A DNA stretch of 64,000 nucleotides from Mesorhizobium qingshengii (GTDB lineage: Bacteria > Pseudomonadota > Alphaproteobacteria > Rhizobiales > Rhizobiaceae), in assembly GCF_900103325.1 (NCBI RefSeq), contig NZ_FMXM01000018.1, positions 88,242-152,241 on the forward strand, read 5' to 3'. This document shows, in pieces, positions 7,948 to 15,686 of the stretch (position 1 is the stretch's first letter; each line of letters begins with the position of its first letter). The notes under the pieces were generated by a model. The model was not told the DNA's origin. It saw only the letters and a program-made list of their open reading frames with translations, and did no database searches. The position numbers were made by a program, and so were the translations under genes.

Positions 7948-8664
7948 ATGCCTGTTTCTGTCAGACCGTCGCTCGCCGCATTCTTTGCCGGCTCCAATCC
8001 GACCCCTCCGTTGCATCTCGGCACCCGCTACGACACATCGGGCAATTTCCTGATCGAACCCGGCAACACGGTTGTCAGCCACCTGGTCAGCGGTTCACCA
8101 TCCGAGGCCGTGGTGCTTGCCGTACGCGACCGGATGCTGGCGATGCCCGACGCCGACCGGCTGGCCTTCACGCCCGTCTCCAGCCTGCACATGACGCTTT
8201 TCCAGGGCATCATCGAATACCGTCGCCGGTTGCCCTACTGGCCGGGTGACGTACCGCTCGACACCAGCATCGACGCGATGACTCGCCTCTATCTGGAGCG
8301 GCTGAAGAGTTTCGAAGGCTCTGGCCCGTTCAACATCAAGGTGGTCGAAGTCGTACCGACGGGACTAACCGTTGCTGGCGCGACGGACGACGACGTGCGC
8401 ATCATGCGTGCCTGGCGCGATGCCTTGGCCGTGCCATTCGGATACCGGCACCCCGATCACGACGCTTACGTCTTCCACATCACCTTCGCCTATCAGATCC
8501 AGCGGCTGGCGGACGACAGGGTGGCTGAATGGCAAGCGCTGTTCGATGAGTCTCTCGCGCTTTTCGCGCGGCAGGCGCCGGTGATCGAGATCAAGACGCC
8601 TGCCTTCTGTGCATTCCGCGACATGAAGCACTTCGAGGAGTTGCTGGTCCTGGGCAGGCCGTAA
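7948..8664 (+). CDS. 2H-superfamily phosphoesterase (DUF1868)
   Basis: This 238-residue protein carries the two HxT motifs of 2H phosphoesterases, H81-M-T83 and H177-I-T179, about 95 residues apart, matching DUF1868. 2H enzymes open cyclic nucleotide or cyclic phosphate esters. In a C-P lyase operon the obvious candidate substrate is 5-phosphoribosyl 1,2-cyclic phosphate, normally opened by PhnP, which is absent here. That role is an inference. An in-frame TTG at 7936 exists, but the ATG at 7948 follows GGAGATCGCA and is preferred. Confidence 0.75.
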   Translation: MPVSVRPSLAAFFAGSNPTPPLHLGTRYDTSGNFLIEPGNTVVSHLVSGSPSEAVVLAVRDRMLAMPDADRLAFTPVSSLHMTLFQGIIEYRRRLPYWPGDVPLDTSIDAMTRLYLERLKSFEGSGPFNIKVVEVVPTGLTVAGATDDDVRIMRAWRDALAVPFGYRHPDHDAYVFHITFAYQIQRLADDRVAEWQALFDESLALFARQAPVIEIKTPAFCAFRDMKHFEELLVLGRP

Positions 8665-8691
8665 GCTACGCGTCAGTGGAGCGTAACAAAA

Positions 8692-8709
8692 CTGACATCC
8701 CCGCGACAT
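8692..8709 (+). promoter_or_regulatory. putative Pho box in front of phnC
   Basis: CTGACATCCCCGCGACAT consists of two 7-base units (CTGACAT, GCGACAT) separated by 4 bases, repeated at the 11-base period of PhoB sites. It falls in the 111-base gap between the DUF1868 gene and phnC, where a separate promoter for the importer genes would be expected. Confidence 0.45.
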
Positions 8710-8775
8710 GGCAGGTTCATGCGGCTGCGCTAGCGAGAACCAGACGATCAATATGGTCCGCACTGGAACTCGCCA

Positions 8776-9633
8776 ATGTCAGCCACCTCTGCCACGCTCG
8801 AAATCCGCGGCGTCTCTCGCCGATTTGGCAAGAATATCGCCGTCAGCAATGTCGACATTTCCATCCCGCAAGGTCAGATGGTCGGCATTATCGGCCGTTC
8901 CGGCGCTGGCAAATCGACCCTTTTGCGCATGATCAACCGTCTCATCGATCCCAGTCAGGGGTCGATTTTTTTTGACGGCGCCGAGGTTTCCCAGTTGCGC
9001 GGTTCGCCGCTCCGACGCTGGCAGCGCGACTGCGCCATGATCTTCCAGCAGTTCAACCTGGTGCCGCGCCTCGACGTGCTGACCAACGTGCTGCTCGGCA
9101 AGCTGAACCACCGTTCGACCATCACCAATCTGTTCGGCATGTTCTCGCGCTCCGAGTGCGCTGAGGCGGTTGCGGCGCTGGAGCGGCTCGATATCGCCCG
9201 CACGGCACTGCAGCCCGCCGGCACCTTGTCGGGCGGCCAGCAGCAGCGCGTCGCCATCGCGCGCGCCATGATGCAGCAGCCCAGGGTTATCCTCGCCGAC
9301 GAGCCGATCGCTTCGCTCGATCCGCTCAACGCCAAGGTGGTGATGGATTCGCTGCAGGACATCAATCTGCGCGAAGGCATCACCGTCGTCACCAATCTTC
9401 ACACGCTGGATACCGCCCGCACCTATTGCAACCGCATCATCGGCATGGCTGCCGGCAAGGTCGTCTTCGATGGCCCGCCGGAAGAGCTCAACCGCGAGGC
9501 CGTGCGTCTCGTCTATGGCGCCGACAGCAATGGCGGCGAAATCTCCGAGGCCATCACCTCGACCAGCGTTGCCATCAAGCAAAAGATCGCCGCATCCGCC
9601 GGACCGCTCGAGCCCGCATTCCCGGGCTACTGA
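8776..9633 (+). CDS. phnC: phosphonate/phosphate ABC transporter ATPase PhnC (PhoC type)
   Basis: This 285-residue ATPase has Walker A GRSGAGKST at residues 40-48, signature LSGGQQQRVAIARA and Walker B VILADEP. The LRRWQRDCAMIFQQFNLVPRLDVL region is diagnostic of PhnC. It energises uptake through the two PhnE-type permeases downstream. The four-gene order ATPase, binding protein, permease, permease matches the rhizobial phoCDET importer, which takes up phosphonates and phosphate under phosphate limitation. Confidence 0.92.
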   Translation: MSATSATLEIRGVSRRFGKNIAVSNVDISIPQGQMVGIIGRSGAGKSTLLRMINRLIDPSQGSIFFDGAEVSQLRGSPLRRWQRDCAMIFQQFNLVPRLDVLTNVLLGKLNHRSTITNLFGMFSRSECAEAVAALERLDIARTALQPAGTLSGGQQQRVAIARAMMQQPRVILADEPIASLDPLNAKVVMDSLQDINLREGITVVTNLHTLDTARTYCNRIIGMAAGKVVFDGPPEELNREAVRLVYGADSNGGEISEAITSTSVAIKQKIAASAGPLEPAFPGY

Positions 9634-9637
9634 GCCC

Positions 9638-9701
9638 ATGATCCCGAACCGAAGGACCGCGCCAGCGAAAGGTGGAATCCGGTTTTCGGGAAAGACCATG
9701 G
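9638..9701. repeat. rhizobial palindromic intergenic element, copy 2
   Basis: It starts four bases after the phnC stop with ATGATCCCGAACCGAAGG and continues through GGTTTTCGGG to ACCATGG. The first 30 bases are almost identical to the element at 41981-42044. It separates phnC from phnD without any sign of a strong terminator. Confidence 0.65.
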
Positions 9702-9802
9702 GCCAGGAAAGAGCGGTTGGGATCGCCAGCCCGCGTCAAGGGCACCTGTCGAAATCAAGAACGCTGCCGGCGCGGGGCCGGAACCTACAGGAGAGATATC
9801 AG

Positions 9803-10711
9803 ATGTTCAGGAAGATGGTTTTTGGCGCCGTTTCGGTGCTCGCGATGGCGACCAGCATGGCCCATGCCGCCGATATGAAGGAATTTCGCGTCGGCATTCT
9901 CGGCGGTGAAAACGAGACCGACCGGCTGCGCAACTACCAGTGCCTCGCCGACCACCTGAAAGCCGAATTCGGCTTCGAGAAAGTGTCGCTGTTCCCGGCC
10001 GCCGACTATGACGGCGTCATCCAGGGCCTGCTTGGTGGCACGCTCGACTTCGCCGAGCTCGGCGCTTCCGGCTACGCCAGCGTTGTCCTGAAGGACCCGA
10101 AGGCCGTCACCCCGATCCTCACCACCCAGCAGACCGACGGCGCGACCGGCTACTATTCGATCGGCCTGGCGCTGAAGTCCTCCGGCATCACCGACATCAA
10201 GTCGGCCAAGGGCAAGAAGCTTGGCTACGCCGATCCGGATTCGACCTCCGGCTATCTGATCCCGCTGACCCAGATTCCGAAGGACACCGGTGCCTCCAAC
10301 GAGACTTTCTTCGCTTCGACCCAGTTCAATGGTGGCCACGAGAACAACGTTCTGGCCGTGCGTGACGGTAAGGTCGACGTGGCGGTGGACGATTCCTCCG
10401 GCATCGGCGACTTCAAGGATGGCTACACCTCCGGCACCTTCCACAAGGAAGTCGCCAAGGGCGCCGTCGACCCCAACGACTTCGTCGAAGTCTGGCGCTC
10501 GGGCCTGATCCCGAACGGTCCGCTGGTCGTGCGCACCGCGCTCGGCGACGACATGAGCGCCAAGCTTGCCGACTTTTTCACGCAGCTCCCCAAGAAGGAC
10601 AAGGCCTGCTTCGAAGGCATCGAAGGTGGCGATTTTACCGGCTACGTCCCGGTGAAAGCAGACTTCTACAACGTCATCGTCGAAGCCCGAAAGGCAGCCA
10701 TTGGCGGCTAA
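9803..10711 (+). CDS. phnD: phosphonate ABC transporter periplasmic binding protein PhnD (PhoD type)
   Basis: The protein has 302 residues with a classic signal peptide (MFRKMVFGAVSVLAMATSMAHA, cleavage near residue 22). The mature part starts with FRVGILGGENE and contains GLLGGTLDFAELGASGY and DPDSTSGYL, typical of PhnD proteins that bind the phosphonate group. AGGAGA at 9790-9795 sits 7 bases before the ATG and rules out the longer open frame upstream. It delivers ligand to the permeases encoded after a structured 160-base gap. Confidence 0.93.
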   Translation: MFRKMVFGAVSVLAMATSMAHAADMKEFRVGILGGENETDRLRNYQCLADHLKAEFGFEKVSLFPAADYDGVIQGLLGGTLDFAELGASGYASVVLKDPKAVTPILTTQQTDGATGYYSIGLALKSSGITDIKSAKGKKLGYADPDSTSGYLIPLTQIPKDTGASNETFFASTQFNGGHENNVLAVRDGKVDVAVDDSSGIGDFKDGYTSGTFHKEVAKGAVDPNDFVEVWRSGLIPNGPLVVRTALGDDMSAKLADFFTQLPKKDKACFEGIEGGDFTGYVPVKADFYNVIVEARKAAIGG

Positions 10712-10724
10712 CGGAACAATCAGC

Positions 10725-10855
10725 AAGGGCGGTGTTACTAAAGCGACGTGCGTCCACTTGGACGCACAAAGTACGCTTTAGCACTTTAGATTGCCGCATC
10801 GGGCTTTCCGAAAATCGGACTTCGATTTTCGGACCGATGTGGCGGCACCGCCCTT
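10725..10855 (+). repeat. multi-branched palindromic element between phnD and phnE
   Basis: Outer arms AAGGGCGGTG (10725-10734) and CACCGCCCTT (10846-10855) enclose two inner hairpins. The first has TAAAGCG/CGCTTTA (10739-10780) and a tip GTGCGTCC-actt-GGACGCAC (10748-10767). The second has TCCGAAAATCG/CGATTTTCGGA (10807-10833) framed by GCCGCATCGG/CCGATGTGGCGGC. The right arm runs into TTTTT. In RNA this would be a three-way junction ending like a terminator, suited to protecting phnD mRNA or damping permease expression. Confidence 0.7.
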
Positions 10856-10870
10856 TTTGCATCTCCGATC

Positions 10871-11827
10871 ATGACCCTTTCCGTGACCGCTCATTCAGAC
10901 GCGACGCACCAGGCAGCCGATGCCTGGCGACGCCAGACATCCTTGCGCCGGCTTTATACGGCTATCGGTGTCGGCCTGCTCATTGTCGCGCTCTGCGGCT
11001 CCATGTGGTTCGCCGACGAAGCCAATGCCGGGCATTTCTTCGACCGGCTGCCGCACATACTGGACTTCCTGAGCTGGCTCGTCCCCAAGGACTGGAACGA
11101 TGTCTGGCGGGCGATGTTCGACGTCGCTTCCCCACATGACACCGGCACGCAGGAATTCAACTTCCCGCTCGGCCGCGCCTATGTCTGGGGCAGCTTCTAC
11201 ATCCCCGAATATTTCGAGTTGATGCTGACCACGCTGAACGTGGCGCTGGTCTCGACCTTCGTCGGTTTCGTCTTTGCCGTGCCGTTCTCCTTCATCGCGG
11301 CGCGCAACCTGACGCCGCATCCGGTGCTTCGGCTGATCGTCAAGCGCTTCATGGAACTGCTGCGCGCTTTTCCCGAGATCGTCATCGCCGGTCTGTTCGC
11401 GGCCATTGTCTCGATCGGCCCGATCGCCGCCATCATCGCCATCGGCCTGCATTCGATCGGCGCGCTGGGCAAGCTGTTCTACGAGATCAACGAGAACATC
11501 GACATGCGCGCCGAGGAAGGCCTGCGAGCGGTCGGCGCCAATTGGTTCGAGCGGGTACGCTTTGCCGGCCTGCCGCAGGTGCTGCCCAACTTCATGTCCT
11601 ACACACTGCTGCGAATCGAGATCAACGTGCGCATCTCCACCATCATGGGTGCGGTCGGCGGCGGCGGTATCGGCGAAGAGCTGAAGCTGTCCATCTCCCG
11701 CGGCTTCGGCGCCAAGACGATAGCCTTGGTGCTGCTCCTGTTCACCACGATCTTCATTGTCGACCAGTTCTCCGCCTGGCTGCGCCGCAAGCTTGTCGGC
11801 GAGCAAGCGTTCGTGATGGGAGCTTAA
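10871..11827 (+). CDS. phnE: phosphonate ABC transporter permease PhnE (first, PhoE type)
   Basis: This 318-residue inner-membrane permease has an N-terminal helix (residues about 32-52), a periplasmic stretch and then the binding-protein-dependent permease core. The ATPase-coupling EAA-like loop is EGLRAVGANWFERVRFAGLPQVLP near residue 217, followed by GAVGGGGIGEEL. It pairs with the longer permease encoded 3 bases downstream to form the channel. Confidence 0.9.
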   Translation: MTLSVTAHSDATHQAADAWRRQTSLRRLYTAIGVGLLIVALCGSMWFADEANAGHFFDRLPHILDFLSWLVPKDWNDVWRAMFDVASPHDTGTQEFNFPLGRAYVWGSFYIPEYFELMLTTLNVALVSTFVGFVFAVPFSFIAARNLTPHPVLRLIVKRFMELLRAFPEIVIAGLFAAIVSIGPIAAIIAIGLHSIGALGKLFYEINENIDMRAEEGLRAVGANWFERVRFAGLPQVLPNFMSYTLLRIEINVRISTIMGAVGGGGIGEELKLSISRGFGAKTIALVLLLFTTIFIVDQFSAWLRRKLVGEQAFVMGA

Positions 11828-11830
11828 CCG

Positions 11831-13198
11831 ATGGCTGCCATGACCGCCGATCAGATCCAGTCGATCGAGGAGCGCTTCCCGCACGTGTTCCGGCGCCCGT
11901 TCCACCAGCGCTTCGGGCCGCTGCTGTTGCTTGGAGGCACCCTTGTCTATCTCCTCTACGCCCTGTGGTTCTTCAACCTGCCGCAGGTGATGCGGGAATC
12001 GCACTGGGAGCGCCTGCCGCTGTTCCTGACCCAATGGATCAGCTACGACGTGCAGCCAATCTTCCGCCTTGATGAACCTCAGATCACTGCCAAATATCCA
12101 CGCTTCTCGGTGCTCGGCCCGGACCCGCATCCGGACTGGGTCAAGGCCAATGCCGACGGTTCGGTGACGATCCTGATCGATGGCGCCGCCAAGTCGGTCA
12201 CCTTCAACAAGATGCAAGCGACGATCATTGCCAACGGTGAGACCGTGCCGGTCGCGCTGGACACTGGCAAGCCGCTGATCTCCGGCCCGGTTCCCGACTG
12301 GATCACCGCGCATGAGGACGAGGTCGTCGCCGACATGGGCTTTGCCGGCGAGGTCCGCGTCGCCGCCGACCGCGTCAAGATACGCAAGCGCTTCCTCGGC
12401 TGGGCGAATTTTGTCTTCGATACCCGCTCGCCGTTCTTCGGCAAGTCGGCGGGCGAAGTGGCCTCGCTCATCGTTTCCGGGCCCGACCTGAAGGCGGGCA
12501 CGTCCAATCTGGCGCTGGCCGGCGACAACATCTGGAACAACGCCCAGTGGCAGCATGGCGATGTCTGGACCAAGCTCCTGCAGACCATCGTCATGGCCTT
12601 TCTCGGCACCGCGCTTGGCGGCATCGTCGCCTTCCCGCTCGCTTTCTTCGCCGCCCGCAACATCACGCCCAGCCGGCTGGTCAACCAGGTGCTCAAGCGC
12701 TTCTTCGACTTCATGCGCTCGATCGACATGCTGATCTGGGCACTGTTCTTCACCCGCGCCTTCGGACCGGGTCCCCTGGCGGGCAGCGCCGCGATCTTCT
12801 TCACCGAGATCGGCACGCTCGGCAAAACCTATTCCGAGGCGCTCGAAAACATCGACGACAAGCCGCGCGAAGGTGTCGTCTCGACCGGCGCCAACGGCCT
12901 TCTGGTGCAGCGCTACGGCGTGCTGCCGGAAGTGATCCCGGTGTTCATCAGCCAGACGCTCTACCAGTGGGAATCCAACACCAGGGGCGCGACCATCATC
13001 GGTGCCGTCGGCGCCGGCGGCATCGGCCTGAAGCTGTGGGAAGCGATGCGCACCAACTCCAACTGGGCCAACGTCTTCTACATGGTGCTGCTGACGCTGG
13101 TCGTCGTCTTCGTCTTCGACAACATATCGAATTTCCTGCGCCGCAGGCTGAGCCGGACCATCCACGACTACAACCGGCTCCAGGCCGAGCAGGATTAA
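11831..13198 (+). CDS. phosphonate ABC transporter permease PhnE (second, PhoT type) with a large inserted domain
   Basis: This permease has 455 residues against about 260-320 for ordinary PhnE. After the first helix (residues about 30-50) comes a soluble region of roughly 150 residues (about 90-240), rich in charged and beta-forming residues, before the usual permease core with REGVVSTGANGLLVQRYGVLPEVIP and GAVGAGGIGLKL. The insertion should lie in the periplasm. The size matches the PhoT member of the rhizobial phoCDET importer. It ends the phosphonate block. Confidence 0.88.
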   Translation: MAAMTADQIQSIEERFPHVFRRPFHQRFGPLLLLGGTLVYLLYALWFFNLPQVMRESHWERLPLFLTQWISYDVQPIFRLDEPQITAKYPRFSVLGPDPHPDWVKANADGSVTILIDGAAKSVTFNKMQATIIANGETVPVALDTGKPLISGPVPDWITAHEDEVVADMGFAGEVRVAADRVKIRKRFLGWANFVFDTRSPFFGKSAGEVASLIVSGPDLKAGTSNLALAGDNIWNNAQWQHGDVWTKLLQTIVMAFLGTALGGIVAFPLAFFAARNITPSRLVNQVLKRFFDFMRSIDMLIWALFFTRAFGPGPLAGSAAIFFTEIGTLGKTYSEALENIDDKPREGVVSTGANGLLVQRYGVLPEVIPVFISQTLYQWESNTRGATIIGAVGAGGIGLKLWEAMRTNSNWANVFYMVLLTLVVVFVFDNISNFLRRRLSRTIHDYNRLQAEQD

Positions 13199-13313
13199 CT
13201 CGCCCCGGGGTGCGGAGAGGCGAGAGGTCGGGGGTGTTGGACCACTTCGGCGAATGTCGCGGCATGGACGCTCGGGTCTCCGCATCCGCTTCGCCTGTGA
13301 CGAAGTGAGGGGC

Positions 13314-14165
13314 TTAAGCGGCTTTCTTCCACCCGTTCCTGATATGCTTGTAGCCCTCGCGATAAACCGCTTCAGGGCTCTCGAAAAAATCGCGCCACAC
13401 CTTGGTCGCCGCCGCCAGGTCCTTGAGTGAGCGGCCGAACGCCTCGATCGTCAGCCAGTCGTCATAGCCGCTCTCGCGGATGGCGGAAAAAGTCTCCGTC
13501 CACGGAATATTGCCGCGCCCCGGCACGCCGCGGTCATTCTCCGAAATATGGATATGCACGACATTCCCGCAGTGCTTTGTATAGGCGCCGATCGGGTCGG
13601 CCTCCTCGATATTGGCATGGAAGGTGTCGTACATCGCCTTGATGTGCGGCCGGTCGATGGCGTCGATATGCTCCGACAGATCCGCCATCGTGTTGAGGAG
13701 GTAGCATTCGAAGCGGTTGAGCGCTTCCAGCCCTATTGTGACGTTCCTGTTGCCGGCATGGTCGCCGATGGCGCGTTGCGAGGCAACCGAGCGCTTCTTC
13801 TCGGCTGCCGTCGGCCCGGAGCCGGAAAAGGCACCGAGCGTCGAATGCAGCGGGCCGCTCAGCGTGCTCGCACCGAGCGCATTGGCGCAATCAATCGCCC
13901 ATTTCATGTAGTCGATGCCGGCCTTGCGCGTTGCCGCATCGGCCGAGATCAGGTTCATCGCCGGATCGCCCATGGCTGAAACCGCGGTCCGCTCGAGCCC
14001 GATGCGGTCGAGCAATTCGCCGAGTTTCCTGTAGTCGTCTGGCGTACCGGCAAAGATCGGTATCTCGACGCCATCGAAGCCGGTCGCCTTGATGTCGCGA
14101 AGCAGCGGCTCGTGTTTCTTCGACACCGCCGTCGTCCACAAGAACATGCACATGCCGATTTTCAT
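13314..14165 (-). CDS. TIM-barrel sugar isomerase/epimerase (ketose 3-epimerase-like)
   Basis: This 283-residue protein of the AP-endonuclease-2 (sugar phosphate isomerase/epimerase) fold has the four expected metal ligands in order: Glu in IGLEALNRFE, Asp in AMYDTFHANIEE, His in VHIHISENDRG and Glu in LTIEAFGRS. The PGRGNIPW motif after the His is typical of D-tagatose/D-allulose 3-epimerase relatives. It is the last gene of a leftward run with the dehydrogenase and second epimerase at 14.3-16.7 kb. The sugar is unknown. Confidence 0.82.
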   Translation of the reverse strand: MKIGMCMFLWTTAVSKKHEPLLRDIKATGFDGVEIPIFAGTPDDYRKLGELLDRIGLERTAVSAMGDPAMNLISADAATRKAGIDYMKWAIDCANALGASTLSGPLHSTLGAFSGSGPTAAEKKRSVASQRAIGDHAGNRNVTIGLEALNRFECYLLNTMADLSEHIDAIDRPHIKAMYDTFHANIEEADPIGAYTKHCGNVVHIHISENDRGVPGRGNIPWTETFSAIRESGYDDWLTIEAFGRSLKDLAAATKVWRDFFESPEAVYREGYKHIRNGWKKAA

Positions 14166-14340
14166 CGACGCCCCTCCCCATCTGACGTCCCTGCCGGGGT
14201 GTTGAGCTTCAGGTCAGGCCGAGTCGAAAACGGCGGGTTCCGAGAACCGGAGCGGAGCGTACCTTAGAGTACGTGAGCACCGGAAGCGCAAGAAGCTGTC
14301 ATTTGCAGGCCCGCATCACTGAATATCGCCACTCCTTGGA

Positions 14341-15528
14341 TTAAAGCTTCGTCCACGCTCCATTCTTCTTCGACGACTTCACGCAAGCCTCGATGAAAGC
14401 CATGCCTTCGACGCCATCCTGTATGGTAGGGAAGACTACATCCTTTGCCGGCTTGCCGCCTTTACGCCGCGCCGCGCGGATCGCCCGCGCCGCCTCCTGG
14501 TAAATGTTGGCGAAGCCTTCGAGATATCCTTCCGGATGGCCCGACGGAACGCGGCTGACACGACCCGCTACCGGCAGCGCGCCGGCGCCATTTCGCGTGA
14601 TCAGCTGCTTCGGCTGCCCGAACGGCGTGTACCAGAGATAGTTCGGGTCGGCCTGCACCCATTCCAGCCCGCCCTTCGAGCCGTAGATGCGCAGCTTCAG
14701 CCCGTTCTCATGGCCAGGCGCCACCTGGCTTGCCCAGATCATGCCCTTGGCCGGATGCGTCTTGCCGGCCGGTTTGAAGCGCAGCATGACATTGACGTTG
14801 TCGTCGAGCAGCCGGCCCGGCACGAAGGCGTCGAGATCGGCCGACAATGAATCGAGCTCCAACCCGGAGACGAAACGGGCGAGGTTATAGGCGTGCGTGC
14901 CGATGTCGCCGAGCGCACCGCCGGCGCCCGCCTGCTTCGGGTCGCCGCGCCACGACGCCTGCTTCTGGCCGGTGGCGGCAAGGTCCTCGGTCAGCCAGTC
15001 CTGCGGATACTCCGACTGCACGATGCGGATGTCGCCGAGCACACCCTTGGCCACCATCTCGCGCGCCTGCCGTACCATTGGATAGGCGGTGTAGTTGTGG
15101 GTGAGCACGAACACCTTGCCGGTCTTCTCGACTATCGCCGCGAGCTTCTTGGCCTCGGCAAGCGTCGTTGCCAGCGGCTTGTCGCAGATGACGTGGATGC
15201 CAGCCTCGAGGAAGGCCTTGGCCGCCGGCACATGCACATTGTTGGGCGTGACGATGGCCACCGCCTCGATGCCGTCGGGCCGCTTGGCCTCGGCCTTCGC
15301 CATTTCGGCGTACGAGGCATAGCTGCGATCCGGATCGAGGCCGAGTTCGGCGGCCGATGCCTTGGCCCGCTCAGGATTCGCCGACAGCGCACCGGCCACC
15401 AGCACGAAATCATTGTCCATGCGCGCCGCGATCCGGTGCACCGCGCCGATGAAGGCGCCCTGCCCCCCGCCGACCATGCCGTAGCGGATCGGGCCGCCTC
15501 CCGTTTCCGACTTCGATGCGCCGACCAT
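14341..15528 (-). CDS. Gfo/Idh/MocA-family sugar dehydrogenase
   Basis: This 395-residue NAD(P)-dependent oxidoreductase has a Rossmann domain starting with GMVGGGQGAFIGAVHR, the cofactor/substrate motif CDKPLATTLAEAKKLA and a C-terminal alpha/beta substrate domain with GGALGDIGTHAYNLARFVSG, where the D-x3-H pair sits in the active site. AGGAGAAAAAG just before the ATG at 15528 sets the start, although the frame is open to 15633 through a repeat. It probably oxidises a sugar or inositol hydroxyl to the keto form for the neighbouring epimerases. Confidence 0.88.
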   Translation of the reverse strand: MVGASKSETGGGPIRYGMVGGGQGAFIGAVHRIAARMDNDFVLVAGALSANPERAKASAAELGLDPDRSYASYAEMAKAEAKRPDGIEAVAIVTPNNVHVPAAKAFLEAGIHVICDKPLATTLAEAKKLAAIVEKTGKVFVLTHNYTAYPMVRQAREMVAKGVLGDIRIVQSEYPQDWLTEDLAATGQKQASWRGDPKQAGAGGALGDIGTHAYNLARFVSGLELDSLSADLDAFVPGRLLDDNVNVMLRFKPAGKTHPAKGMIWASQVAPGHENGLKLRIYGSKGGLEWVQADPNYLWYTPFGQPKQLITRNGAGALPVAGRVSRVPSGHPEGYLEGFANIYQEAARAIRAARRKGGKPAKDVVFPTIQDGVEGMAFIEACVKSSKKNGAWTKL

Positions 15529-15550
15529 CTTTTTCTCCTGTATTGGCTGA

Positions 15551-15680
15551 GGTACCCCTCCCTTTACGGGGAGGGTGGCCCGAGGGGCAGGGAGGGATCG
15601 GTTCATGCCGAGCTCTACGCCCGGCGACCCCACCCCGATCCGCTATGCGGATCTACCCTCCCCCTCGAGGAGGAGGGAAG
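15551..15680. repeat. GC-rich inverted intergenic repeat
   Basis: The left part (CCCCTCCC-tttac-GGGGAGGG, 15555-15575) and the right part (CCCTCCCCCTCGAGGAGGAGGG, about 15656-15677) form related hairpins in opposite orientation around a central segment. It belongs to the same general family as the element at 38452-38597 and fills the gap between two leftward genes. Confidence 0.55.
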
Positions 15681-15686
15681 ACCGCT

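Noticed and set aside
10895..13285. 796-residue open frame on the minus strand
   Set aside because: It lies opposite the two phnE permease genes, is rich in Arg/Asp/Gly/His typical of shadow frames in high-GC DNA, and has no recognisable domain.
13314..14165. phnM-like amidohydrolase next to the phn operon
   Set aside because: The residues and metal-ligand pattern are those of an AP-endonuclease-2-fold epimerase; no HxH amidohydrolase motif is present.
14220..14325. Possible dispersed repeat with GGAGCGTACCTTAGAGTACGTGAGCACCGG and a CGTAC/GTACG palindrome
   Set aside because: Only one copy is visible in this window, so I cannot show that it repeats; the palindrome is short.
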